Shown piece by piece: positions 24,530 through 34,636 of a stretch of DNA of 64,000 nt (position 1 is the stretch's first letter; each line of letters begins with the position of its first letter). The stretch spans positions 225,628 through 289,627 of the forward strand of contig DAOTXW010000016.1 of the NCBI GenBank assembly GCA_034435035.1. The letters are read 5' to 3'. This DNA is from JAHEME01 sp034435035. GTDB taxonomy: Bacteria > Chloroflexota > Anaerolineae > Aggregatilineales > UBA3940. Position numbers and translations under genes: made by a program. A model generated the notes under the pieces. The model saw nothing but the letters and a program-made list of their open reading frames with translations, made no database searches and was not told where the DNA came from.

Positions 24530-26191
24530 ATGGCATCATTATCCCCGGCGGCCCATCGGGCTGCCCTGGAGCGTGCGCTTGCCGGCTGGGATGCTCGCCA
24601 CCGGCTGCTGCAGAGCCTGATCTGGCTGCCGCGCGGGCTGGCGGTCGGGCTGGCGGCGGCGCTCCTGCTCGCGCTGGCCGCCCGCCTGCGTCCGCTGATG
24701 CAGGTCTCCCTGCTGCTGACGCTGGCGGCCCTCCTGACCCTGATCGGCGGCGTGGCCGCCCTTCTCGGAGTCTGGCTGTGGCGGCGCACCCCTCTGGAGA
24801 TGGCCCGACGCTTCGACCGCGTCTACGGCCTCAAAGAGCGCATGTCCACCGCCCTCGAGCTGGTCGAAGGCCGGCTCCCGGTCGAATCGCCTGCCCTGGC
24901 TGCTCGCCAGATCGAGCAGGCGCTGCGCGTCGCCGGGCGGGTGCATCCCGCCGAGGGTCAGCCCCTCCGGCTCGACTGGCGCGCCTGGCTTCTGCCTGCT
25001 GTCGGGCTGGCTGCCGTCCTGCTGGCGATCGGGCTTCCCAATCCGCAGCAGGCCGCGGTCGAGGAGCGTGTCGCCATCCAGGAAGCCATCGACCGTCAGG
25101 TCGAAGCCCTGCGCGACCTGCGCGAGGAGGCGCTTGCCGATGAGCAGCTCGCGCCGGATCAGCAGGCGGCGGTGGTGGCCGCGCTCGACGAGGCGATCCA
25201 GACCCTGGAGCAGCCCGGCGTGACGCAGCAGGAAGCTGTCGCCGCGCTGCAGGCGGCTCAGCAGGACCTGCGCGACCTCAGCGAGCAGTTTGCCGCGCAG
25301 CAGCAGGAAGCCCTGCAGCAGGCCAGCGGCCTCCTGGATGGCACGGCTGCGCAGGAGGCCGCCGGGGCGCTGGCTGAGGGCGATCTGGCCGCCGCGGTGG
25401 AAGCCCTGCAGAATCTCGACCTCGATAATCTCACCCCGGAGGAGCAGCAGGCGCTCGCCGGGGCGCTGGCCGGGGCGGCGGAGGCTCTGGAAGGGACGAA
25501 TCCGGAGGCCGCCGAGGCCCTCGGCGAGGCCGCCGAAGCCCTCCAGCAGGGCGACACAGCCGGCGCTGATCAGGCCCTTGACGAGGCCGCCCGGGCAGTT
25601 GGGGAAGCGGCGGAGGTGGTTCAGCAGAGCGGCGGCGGGGCGGGATCCGCCGCCGGTCAGGCGCAGGAATACGCCGACAAGGTCCAGAAGGGCCAGGAGG
25701 CGGTGGCCGGCGCAGGTAGCGATCAGGCGGATCAGCCTGGCCAGGGCGGCATGGGTCAGGCGCAGCCCGGCGGGCAGCAGGGCCAGGGCCAGGGCCAGGG
25801 GCAGGGGCAGGGGCAGGGATCGCACGGCGCAGGCCGCGGCGAGGGCGATGGCCCTGAGACGGGCGGCCAGGCCGGCCCGATGGATACCGATAACGATCCC
25901 GGTGACGGCGGTGAGCAGACCTTTGACGATATTTACGACCCGCAGCGCATCGGTGGCGAGGGCGGTGAACAGGTCGATATCCCGGGCGATCCCGGTGCGG
26001 GCGCGCCTACCGGCGTAGAGGGCGACTTTGCCGCCAACCCCTCCGGCAGCGCCGCCGTCCCCTATAACGAGGTCTACGGCGACTATGCCGGTGCGGTCAA
26101 CGAGGCGCTGGATACCGGCTACGTGCCACTGGGCCTGCGCGACGTCATTCAGGCGTACTTCACCCGGCTCGATCCGGCGGCCGGCCAGTGA
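24530..26191 (+). CDS. Membrane-anchored coiled-coil protein with Gln/Gly-rich tail
   Basis: The 553-residue protein has two membrane helices near 30-85 and a third near 155-175. A Gln/Ala/Glu-rich helical region of about 200 residues follows (EEALADEQLAPDQQ, LQQASGLLDG), then a Gly/Gln/Asp-rich low-complexity region including GQGQGQGQGQGQG. It ends in a folded motif YNEVYGDYAGAVNEALD then GYVPLGLRDVIQAYFTRLDP. The last motif looks conserved in type and may bind the MoxR complex. I know no named function. It lies between the ABC genes and moxR. Confidence 0.75.
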   Translation: MASLSPAAHRAALERALAGWDARHRLLQSLIWLPRGLAVGLAAALLLALAARLRPLMQVSLLLTLAALLTLIGGVAALLGVWLWRRTPLEMARRFDRVYGLKERMSTALELVEGRLPVESPALAARQIEQALRVAGRVHPAEGQPLRLDWRAWLLPAVGLAAVLLAIGLPNPQQAAVEERVAIQEAIDRQVEALRDLREEALADEQLAPDQQAAVVAALDEAIQTLEQPGVTQQEAVAALQAAQQDLRDLSEQFAAQQQEALQQASGLLDGTAAQEAAGALAEGDLAAAVEALQNLDLDNLTPEEQQALAGALAGAAEALEGTNPEAAEALGEAAEALQQGDTAGADQALDEAARAVGEAAEVVQQSGGGAGSAAGQAQEYADKVQKGQEAVAGAGSDQADQPGQGGMGQAQPGGQQGQGQGQGQGQGQGSHGAGRGEGDGPETGGQAGPMDTDNDPGDGGEQTFDDIYDPQRIGGEGGEQVDIPGDPGAGAPTGVEGDFAANPSGSAAVPYNEVYGDYAGAVNEALDTGYVPLGLRDVIQAYFTRLDPAAGQ

Positions 26192-26233
26192 CCGGCACCG
26201 GCGCGCCGATCCGGCTTTCTGAGGACAGATCCA

Positions 26234-27226
<993 letters not shown>

Positions 27227-27239
27227 CGGCTGCCCTGCC

Positions 27240-28160
27240 ATGCCCCCCGAACGTCTCTTCGATGAGCGCACGCTGCGCCGCCTGGAGCAGTTAGCGCTGA
27301 TCGCGCACCGCGTCCGCGCCGGAGTGCTCAAGGGTGAGCGCCGTTCTACCCGCCGCGGTACGTCCATCGAGTTTGCCGACTACCGCGACTACACCCGCGG
27401 CGATGATCTGCGCCGTCTGGACTGGAACGTTTACGCCCGCCTGGAGAAGCCCTTCATCAAGCTGCTGGAGGAGGAGGAAGACCTCGCTGTTCACGTCCTC
27501 ATTGATGCCAGCGAGTCGATGAACTGGCCGCCCCCCGCAGGCGCCGGCGCCGAGTCTCCCGCCGGCGAGCATAAGTTCGGCTATGCGCGGCGGCTGGGGG
27601 CCGCCCTGGCGCACATCGGCCTCAGCACCGGCGATCGGGTCAGCCTGGGCCTGCTGGCAGGCAGCCGGCTCGCGGAGCGCTGGGGGCCGGTGCGCGGCCT
27701 GGGCCAGACGCTGCGTCTGCTGGCCTGGCTCGAGCTGCGTCGCACCGGCGGCCTGACCGACCTCAATGCCGCCCTGCGCGACTATGCCGTGCGCGGCGGA
27801 CGCGCTGGCCTCACCTTGCTCATCACCGATCTGCTTTCCCCCTCCGGCTATCTGGAGGGTCTCTCAGCGCTGCAGGGGCGCGGCCATGAGGTCGCCATCC
27901 TGCATCTGCTCGCCCCCGATGAGATCGCGCCGCCGCTGGCCGGCGATCTGCGCCTGATCGATTCCGAGACCGGCGACGCCCGGGATGTCACCGTGGATGG
28001 CGCCATGCGCGACCTCTACACCCGCCGCCTGCGTGAGTGGCGCGAGGAGATCGCCGCCGCCTGCCTCAAGCGGGATGTGCATTATGTCGCCGTCGATACG
28101 GGCAGCCCGTGGGAGCATGTCATCCTGTATGCCCTGCGCCGCGCCGGGGTGGTGCGTTAG
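27240..28160 (+). CDS. DUF58 protein (VWA-like, MoxR partner)
   Basis: The 306-residue protein has the DUF58 core RRGTSIEFADYRDYTRGDDLRRLDWNVYARLEK(P) in its first 80 residues, then a VWA-like domain with a MIDAS-type DASES. DUF58 genes almost always sit directly after moxR, as here (13 bases), and are thought to be its substrate or adaptor. No membrane segment is seen. Confidence 0.92.
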   Translation: MPPERLFDERTLRRLEQLALIAHRVRAGVLKGERRSTRRGTSIEFADYRDYTRGDDLRRLDWNVYARLEKPFIKLLEEEEDLAVHVLIDASESMNWPPPAGAGAESPAGEHKFGYARRLGAALAHIGLSTGDRVSLGLLAGSRLAERWGPVRGLGQTLRLLAWLELRRTGGLTDLNAALRDYAVRGGRAGLTLLITDLLSPSGYLEGLSALQGRGHEVAILHLLAPDEIAPPLAGDLRLIDSETGDARDVTVDGAMRDLYTRRLREWREEIAAACLKRDVHYVAVDTGSPWEHVILYALRRAGVVR

Positions 28161-28161
28161 C

Positions 28162-29361
28162 ATGGCTGTAGCCCCGCCTTCGCCTCCCGCTCGCCGCCGG
28201 ATCGCCGCCCGGCTGGCTGCGGTGCTGTTCGGCCTGCTGCTGGGTCTGGCGGGTCTGGAGATCGCGCTGCGCCTCTTTTACCCCCCTCTCTCCCTGGAGC
28301 GCGTCCGTACCCCTGATCCGGTGCTCGGCTGGCGGCTCGACCCCGGCGGCCAGGTCAATCGCCGCCGTCCGGAGTACACCGTCTCGGTGACTCTGAATGC
28401 GCGCGGCTGGCGGGATGTGGAGCATGCGCTCGCTCCGCCGCCCGGCGCCTTTCGCATCCTGGTTCTGGGCGACTCCTTCATGTACGGCAACGGGGTCAAC
28501 CTGGAGGAGGTATTCTCCCGCCGGCTGGAGGCGGCAGCTCACGCCGCCGGCTATCCGCAGGTGGAGGTGATCAATCTGGGCGTCAGCGGCTACGGCACGC
28601 TTCAGCAGTACCTGCTGCTGGTCGAGGAAGGGCTGCGCTACGACCCCGATCTTGTGCTGCTGGCCTTCTATGCGGAGAATGACCCCGGCAACAACTCGCA
28701 GGTCCTTTCTTCCCTGATCTGGAGCAGCGTCAACCCCAATTCCTACGGGCGGCCCTATCTCGCCCCCGGCGCTGATGACGAGTGGGTCATCATCCCACCG
28801 GACTATGCGCGGGCGCAGGCAGCCGCGCAGCGCTCGGAGAACCGCGCCTGGTGGCAGCGCACGGCGCTGGCCGCGGTCATCGATCGGCTTCTGCTCCAGC
28901 GCCAGCTCGATGCAACCGCTGATCTGCGCATCACCTACGGCGCGTTTCTGTGCGAGGAATCCCCGGACTACGCCGCCGCCTGGGCGCTGACAGCCCGCAT
29001 CCTGCACCGCCTGGACTCGGCGGTCCGGGCGCATGGCGCCGGCCTGGTGGTCTTCAGTGTGCCATCCCGCGCCGAGGTCGATCCGGCCTTCGCGGTGCGC
29101 ATCGTGGAGCAGGCCGGCCCCGGCCCGGCCTTCTGCTTTGAGGATTCCCCGGCCAATGCCCGCCTGCTGTCCATTCTGGAGGAGGCCGGCATCCCGTCGA
29201 TTGACCTTCTGCCGGCGTTTCGCGCGGCGGCCCGTAGCGGCGGCCAGGTCCTCTTCTATGAGCGCGATCCGCACTGGAATCCCGGGGGCCACGCGCTGGC
29301 GGCTGAACAGGTGCTGGCCGCGCTCATCGAGCAGGGCCGCCTGCCGCCGGAGGTGCCCTGA
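28162..29361 (+). CDS. Membrane-anchored SGNH/GDSL-type hydrolase, copy 1
   Basis: The 399-residue protein begins with a basic segment and one membrane helix (about 15-33), then an exported SGNH domain. Block I is RILVLGDSFMYGNGV with the nucleophile Ser; block II Gly is in NLGVSGYGTLQQY; block III is AFYAENDPGNN; the C-terminal acid/His block is ERDPHWNPGGHALAAE. The HWNPxGH ending resembles AlgJ/AlgX-type acyl-transfer proteins. It may hydrolyse or transfer acyl groups on a surface polymer. It overlaps its sister by one base. Confidence 0.87.
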   Translation: MAVAPPSPPARRRIAARLAAVLFGLLLGLAGLEIALRLFYPPLSLERVRTPDPVLGWRLDPGGQVNRRRPEYTVSVTLNARGWRDVEHALAPPPGAFRILVLGDSFMYGNGVNLEEVFSRRLEAAAHAAGYPQVEVINLGVSGYGTLQQYLLLVEEGLRYDPDLVLLAFYAENDPGNNSQVLSSLIWSSVNPNSYGRPYLAPGADDEWVIIPPDYARAQAAAQRSENRAWWQRTALAAVIDRLLLQRQLDATADLRITYGAFLCEESPDYAAAWALTARILHRLDSAVRAHGAGLVVFSVPSRAEVDPAFAVRIVEQAGPGPAFCFEDSPANARLLSILEEAGIPSIDLLPAFRAAARSGGQVLFYERDPHWNPGGHALAAEQVLAALIEQGRLPPEVP

Positions 29362-30551
29362 TGGCCGGGCGCCCACCGCGCCGGGCGGCCTGGCTGATCA
29401 ATCTGGCCGTCAGCCTGCTGGCCGTGATCGTCCTGCTGGCCGCCGCCGAGGGGGCCCTGCGGCTGTTCTATCCGCCGCCGGCGCTTGCCAGGAACTACCG
29501 CCTGCCCGACCCGATCCTCGGCTGGCGGCTGGAGCCGGGCGCTCAGACCCGCCTCCGCCGCCCGGAGTATGTCGTCTCTGTTCAGATCAACGCCGACGGC
29601 TGGCGCGATGTCCCCCATACGCCCGATCCGACCCCGGATGCATTTCGCATTCTGGTGCTCGGCGACTCGTACATGGAAGCCTACATGATCGACCTCGAGG
29701 AGTCCTTCCCCCGCCGGCTGGAGGCACTGGCCCATGCCGCCGGCCTGCCGCAGGTCGAGGTCATCAATCTCGGCGTCGGCGGTTACGGAACACTCCAGGA
29801 GTACCTGGCTTTTGTGGAATATGGTCTGCGCTACCGGCCTGACCTCGTCCTGCTGGCTTTCTATGCCGATAATGATGTTCATAACAACTCGGCCGCCCTG
29901 TCGCTGGCGCTCTGGGGGCCGGAGGATCCGAACTATTACAGCCGCCCGTTTCTGCTCCCCGGCCCGGTGGAGGAGTGGGACATCCAGCCGCCGGATTATG
30001 CGCGCGCGGTTGCGGAGGCGCAGCGCCGCGCCGATCGCCCCTGGTGGCAGCAGACCGCGCTGGCAGCCTTCCTGCAGACCGCAGCCCGCGCAGCGGAGGA
30101 AGGCGGCTCCGGCGGCCCGGAGCTGTGGTCCGGCGCTTTTCTATGCGATCCGCCGCCGGCCTATGCCGAAGGCTGGGCCCTGACCCGGCGCATCCTGGCC
30201 CGCCTGAACGAAACCGCTGCCGGGGCCGGGGCGCACCTGGTCGTCTTTACCGTCCCTTCACGGGCTGAGGTCAGCCCGGTGTATCGGGATCGCGTGCTGG
30301 CCCGCGCCGCCGACCCCGCCGCCTTCTGTTTTGAGGAGTCGGCGGGCAGCGCCGGCCTGCTGTCCATCGCAGGGGCGGAAGGCATCCCGGCTGTCGATCT
30401 GCTCCCGGCCTTCCGGGAGGCCCTGCTGCAAGAGGGCATCGACCCGTTCTACCGCCAGGATCGCCACTGGAACCCGGACGGCCATGCGCTTGCCGCGCAG
30501 ACGGTCTTCGCCGCCCTGCGCGAGAGATCGCTGCTGCCGCCTGCGCCCTGA
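29361..30551 (+). CDS. Membrane-anchored SGNH/GDSL-type hydrolase, copy 2
   Basis: The 396-residue paralogue of the preceding gene shares the same layout: one N-terminal membrane helix, RILVLGDSYMEAYMI, NLGVGGYGTLQEY, AFYADNDVHNN and RQDRHWNPDGHALAAQ. The start ATG shares its A with the preceding TGA. Both copies keep the Ser, Gly, Asn and Asp/His blocks and seem catalytically competent, so they probably differ in substrate or act together. Confidence 0.87.
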   Translation: MAGRPPRRAAWLINLAVSLLAVIVLLAAAEGALRLFYPPPALARNYRLPDPILGWRLEPGAQTRLRRPEYVVSVQINADGWRDVPHTPDPTPDAFRILVLGDSYMEAYMIDLEESFPRRLEALAHAAGLPQVEVINLGVGGYGTLQEYLAFVEYGLRYRPDLVLLAFYADNDVHNNSAALSLALWGPEDPNYYSRPFLLPGPVEEWDIQPPDYARAVAEAQRRADRPWWQQTALAAFLQTAARAAEEGGSGGPELWSGAFLCDPPPAYAEGWALTRRILARLNETAAGAGAHLVVFTVPSRAEVSPVYRDRVLARAADPAAFCFEESAGSAGLLSIAGAEGIPAVDLLPAFREALLQEGIDPFYRQDRHWNPDGHALAAQTVFAALRERSLLPPAP

Positions 30552-30652
30552 GTGCTCCGGGATGAGACAGAGTCGCTCATGATCACATACGCCGGCCAGA
30601 GACGACCGCCAGCCATCAGCCAGCAGCTATTCGCTGTGTTGGAGCTTTTCTT

Positions 30653-32554
30653 ATGCGCTTCCTGACTCCCGGTTTTCTGGCCCTGACGGCGCTGGCTGCG
30701 CCTATCCTGCTGCTGTACATGCTGCGCCTGCGCCGCCGGGAGGTCACCGTCAGCAGCACGCTGCTCTGGCAGCGCCTGCTTCAGGATCGTGAGGCCAATG
30801 CGCCCTGGCAGAAGCTGCGCCGCAGCCTCCTCCTGCTGCTCCAGCTTCTCATCCTGGCCGTGCTGGTCTTTGCGCTGGGCCGCCCCTATCTGCCCGTCCC
30901 GGCGGTGGCCTCCGGATCGGTGGCCCTGCTGCTGGATGCCTCCGCCAGCATGAACACCCGGGATGGCCCCGGCGGCCAGACCCGCTTCGAGGCGGCCCAG
31001 GCAGTTGCCCGCGGCGTCGTCGCCGACCTGGCCGCCGGCGAGGTGATGACCGTCATCTCTGCCGGCCCGGCCCCGCAGGTGCTGATCCCGCCCACCGCCG
31101 ATCGTGCCGCCCTGCGCGAGGCCATCGCCCGCGCCGTGCCGACCGCTGCCCCCGCCGACTGGGAGTCCGCGCTGGCGCTGGCTTCGGCCAGCATCGCCGG
31201 CAACGACCGGGCCGTGCTGGTCATCGTCTCGGATGGCGGCCTGCCCGCCGATCTGCCGCCGCTCCCCGTCGAGGTGCGTTATCTGCCGGTGGGCCGCGCT
31301 GACGGCAACCTGGCGATCGCGGCGCTGGCGGCCCGCCCGCTGGATGACCGCCCCCAGCTGTTTGCCTCGGTCGCCAACTACGGGCCGCAGGATGCCGATG
31401 TCATCCTCAGCCTGGAGGCCGATGGCGAGCTGCTCAGCGCCGAGCGCCTCACCGTGCCCGCAGGGCAGACGACTGATGTGACTCTGACGGATCTGCCCCC
31501 TGAGGGGCAGGTGATCCGCGCCGCGCTGACCCTGCCCGCGCAGGGCGGCCTGCCCGATCCCCTGCCCCTCGATGATGTGGCCTACACGGTCTATGCGCCG
31601 CCGGCGGGCGGCCGTGTCCTGCTGGTCACGGAAGGCAACCGCTTCCTGGAGCAGATCTTCAGCGCCCTGCCCGGCGTCGAGGCCTTCCGGATCACGCCCG
31701 GCGACCTCCCACAGGAGCGCTATGACCTGGTGGTGCTTGATGGCTGGCTCCCACAGCAGCTGCCGCAGACCAACCTGCTGATCGTCGCGCCGCCTTCCAG
31801 CAGCGCCCTGTTCACCGTATCCGGCGTTTTTCAGCAGACGCGCCTGGCCCGCCAGGCAAATGACCCGCTGCTGGCCTTCGTGGATTTCTCCGATGTCGCC
31901 ATCCGCGAGGCGGCCCGCGTCGAAACGCCCGGCTGGGCTGAGGCCGTCATCGAGGCTGAGGGCGGCCCGCTGCTGATCGCCGGCCAGACCGGCGGGCGGC
32001 GCGTCGCCATCCTGACATTCGATCTCCATGCTTCGAACCTCCCCCTCAAGATCAGCTACCCGATCCTGATGGCGAATCTGCTCGACTGGTTCGCTCCAGC
32101 CAGCGTGGTTGAGGCTGCGGCCTCCTCGACGCCCGGTGCGCCTGTTCTGATCCGCCCGCAGGCCGCTGCCACTGCCTACCGCATCACCCGGCCCGATGGC
32201 ACCCGGCAGGTTATCCCGGTCGCCGGGGGCAGCCTGACCTTTACCGGCACGGAGCAGTTGGGGGTCTATACGGTTGATCTGCTGGAAGGCGATCAGGTGG
32301 TACGTTCTGGCCGTTTTGTCGTCAATCTGTTCTCATCGCAGGAGAGCCGCATCGCCCCGGCGGAGGCCATCCAGATCGGCCAGTCGGCGGTTTCCCCTGC
32401 CGCCCGCGAGCAGGAATCCGGGCAGCGCCCCCTGTGGCCGTGGTTTGCCGCGGCGGCGCTCGCCGTGCTGGCCCTTGAGTGGTGGGTGTATCATCGGGGC
32501 ACCATGATACCGCGGCCTGTACCTGCTCGGCCCGTGCGCCGGAATCGGGCCTGA
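30653..32554 (+). CDS. BatA-like membrane protein with VWA domain
   Basis: The 633-residue protein starts with the BatA N-terminal region: membrane helix, LRLRRREVTVSSTLLWQRLL, NAPWQKLRRS, then a second helix. A VWA domain follows with MIDAS DASASM near residue 96 and a Thr/Asp loop. The central exported region holds an Ig-like unit and a GATase-like stretch (GGRVLLVTEGN, QERYDLVVLDGWLP). A C-terminal helix (PLWPWFAAAALAVLALEWW) ends it. It likely partners MoxR and DUF58. A 101-base gap separates it from the SGNH genes and shows no clear promoter. Confidence 0.86.
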   Translation: MRFLTPGFLALTALAAPILLLYMLRLRRREVTVSSTLLWQRLLQDREANAPWQKLRRSLLLLLQLLILAVLVFALGRPYLPVPAVASGSVALLLDASASMNTRDGPGGQTRFEAAQAVARGVVADLAAGEVMTVISAGPAPQVLIPPTADRAALREAIARAVPTAAPADWESALALASASIAGNDRAVLVIVSDGGLPADLPPLPVEVRYLPVGRADGNLAIAALAARPLDDRPQLFASVANYGPQDADVILSLEADGELLSAERLTVPAGQTTDVTLTDLPPEGQVIRAALTLPAQGGLPDPLPLDDVAYTVYAPPAGGRVLLVTEGNRFLEQIFSALPGVEAFRITPGDLPQERYDLVVLDGWLPQQLPQTNLLIVAPPSSSALFTVSGVFQQTRLARQANDPLLAFVDFSDVAIREAARVETPGWAEAVIEAEGGPLLIAGQTGGRRVAILTFDLHASNLPLKISYPILMANLLDWFAPASVVEAAASSTPGAPVLIRPQAAATAYRITRPDGTRQVIPVAGGSLTFTGTEQLGVYTVDLLEGDQVVRSGRFVVNLFSSQESRIAPAEAIQIGQSAVSPAAREQESGQRPLWPWFAAAALAVLALEWWVYHRGTMIPRPVPARPVRRNRA

Positions 32555-32633
32555 GGGGCCGGGCAGTTTCGGCCCGCCAGGCTCTGAAGTAGTATACAGA
32601 GACCACACAGGTCTTCCTTTTTGGAGGTCGCTG

Positions 32634-34598
32634 ATGACGCAGACGGGATTTTTGCTGCACGAGCCGGTCCCGATCTTCCTGACCATCCTGACGGTGCTGC
32701 TCGTCACGCCGCTGCTTTCCGAGCGTGTGCACCTGCCCGGCATTGTTGGAATCATCCTGGGTGGGATGCTGATCGGCCCGCACGGGCTGCGCCTTCTCTC
32801 AGAGAGCGGCGCCATCGAGCTGTTTGCCACCGTCGGCCTGCTGTATCTCATGTTTGGGGCCGGCCTGGAGATTGATCTTGCGCAGTTCAACCGGGTGCGG
32901 GGCAGGGCCATCGCCTTCGGGGCGCTCACCTATCTGATCCCACAGATCGGCGGCATGGTCTTCGGACGCGCCATCGGCCTGGACTGGCTCGGCGCTATCC
33001 TGCTGGGATCGGCCTTCTCCTCTCATACTCTGATCGCGCTGCCCATTCTGAGCCGCCTGGGCCTGATCGCCAATGAGGCTGCTGCCGTGACCATTGGGGC
33101 GACTGTCCTGACCGATATCACAGCCTTTGTGGTGCTGGCGGTGGTCATGGGCGCACGGGGCGGCGAGGTGTCGGTGGGCTTCTTCCTCCTGCTCGCCGTA
33201 TTATCAGCCGCCTTCGCCGCGTTTGTGCTGGTCCTGCTGCCCCGCTTCGGCAAATGGTTCTTTGCCCGCTTCACCGGGCACGCGGTCGAGTTCCAGTTCG
33301 TGCTGGTGGTGCTTTTCGTATCGGCCATGATGGCCGAGGAGATCGGCATCCATGCGGTCGTGGGCGCCTTTCTGGCTGGCCTCGCCATCAACTCGATTCT
33401 CCCTCATCACAGTGCGGTGCTGGGCCGTGTTCTGTTCATCGGTGAGGCGTTCTTCATCCCGCTTTTCCTCATGTACAGTGGCATGATCACCGACCCCGCG
33501 GCGTTCATCCGCACCCCCTCAACCCTCCTGCTGGGTCTGGCGGTGACGGCTATCGCCTATGTCAGTAAGTTCATCGCGGCGTGGCTGGCGGGCCGGCTGT
33601 TCGGCTATACCCGCGCCGAGACGTGGACGGTCTTCGGCCTGTCTCAGGCTCAGGCTGCTGTCACGATCCCGACTCTCATCATCGGTGTCGAACTGGGATT
33701 GTTCCCGGCTTCGATCTTCAACGCCGGTATGATGATGATCCTTTTGACCTCGATCACCTCGCCGCTGATCGTCCAGCGCTTCGGGGCTCGCCTCAACCCG
33801 GCTCTTCCGCCTCCTGCCCGGTCTGAGCCGTTCAAGCGCATTCTCCTGGCTGTGCGGGATCCTGAGCAGCAGGAACATTTGATCACGCTCGCCGCCTTGC
33901 TGGCCCGCTCCGATCACGGCAGCCTGCTGCCTGTCCACGTCATCCCGGAAGTTGATGGCCGGGTCCCCGGCCTGCAGAACCGCGATCGGGTGCTCAAACA
34001 CCGCCTGTTCACCGATCCGGATACGGACATCGTCCCCATCGGGCGGATTGACAGCTCCGTCGCCAGGGGCATCCTGCGGGCGGCTATTGAGCAGGAGGCG
34101 ACCCTGATCGTCCTGGGCTGGGACGGTCGCCCCAGTGTTCGCTGGAACCGGCTCGGCACCGTCCATGATCGGGTGGCCGTGGATTCGCCCATCCCGGTGC
34201 TGGTGGGCCGCATTACCATGCCCATCAACGCCCTGGATCGGGTTACCATCGTGGTGCCGCCCGATGCGTTCAGCGCTGCCGCGGCCCGTCAGGCCCTCCG
34301 GCTGGTGCTCGCCATTGCCGAGGAGATCAACGTGACTCTCACGGTCATGGCGTCGCCCGGTCATGCGCCTTTCATGCGCAAGGAGTTTGAGTCCTTCGGC
34401 TCCGATCATCCCTTTGAGGTGGTGGAGGTGTCCGGCGACATCGTCCGCGCCGTGCGGGACTTCCCCGACGTGCGCGATGACCTGCTGGTGGTCGCCACCG
34501 CGGGCAGCGAGGCGCGTTTTCGCTCCACCCTCGGACGCATCCCCGAACAGCTGGCGGCGGCCATTGGTGGTTCGATTCTCGTGCTTCGTCATACCTGA
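32634..34598 (+). CDS. CPA2-type cation/proton antiporter with USP-like C-terminal domains
   Basis: The 654-residue protein has about 12 membrane helices in residues 10-385 (Na+/H+ exchanger KefB family). Hallmarks include GGMLIGPHGL, LFATVGLLYLMFGAGLEID, and the ion-binding segment ATVLTDITAF with Thr-Asp. The C-terminal 250 residues form two universal-stress-protein-like alpha/beta units (KRILLAVRDPEQQEHLI..., NALDRVTIVVPPDAF), probably nucleotide-responsive. GGAGGT lies five bases before the ATG. A TATACA at 32593-32598 may be a -10. It sits inside the MoxR/VWA block, which may be incidental. Confidence 0.9.
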   Translation: MTQTGFLLHEPVPIFLTILTVLLVTPLLSERVHLPGIVGIILGGMLIGPHGLRLLSESGAIELFATVGLLYLMFGAGLEIDLAQFNRVRGRAIAFGALTYLIPQIGGMVFGRAIGLDWLGAILLGSAFSSHTLIALPILSRLGLIANEAAAVTIGATVLTDITAFVVLAVVMGARGGEVSVGFFLLLAVLSAAFAAFVLVLLPRFGKWFFARFTGHAVEFQFVLVVLFVSAMMAEEIGIHAVVGAFLAGLAINSILPHHSAVLGRVLFIGEAFFIPLFLMYSGMITDPAAFIRTPSTLLLGLAVTAIAYVSKFIAAWLAGRLFGYTRAETWTVFGLSQAQAAVTIPTLIIGVELGLFPASIFNAGMMMILLTSITSPLIVQRFGARLNPALPPPARSEPFKRILLAVRDPEQQEHLITLAALLARSDHGSLLPVHVIPEVDGRVPGLQNRDRVLKHRLFTDPDTDIVPIGRIDSSVARGILRAAIEQEATLIVLGWDGRPSVRWNRLGTVHDRVAVDSPIPVLVGRITMPINALDRVTIVVPPDAFSAAAARQALRLVLAIAEEINVTLTVMASPGHAPFMRKEFESFGSDHPFEVVEVSGDIVRAVRDFPDVRDDLLVVATAGSEARFRSTLGRIPEQLAAAIGGSILVLRHT

Positions 34599-34636
34599 GC
34601 AGTCACGTGATCTGAGGACGGCATGGAGCTGATCCG

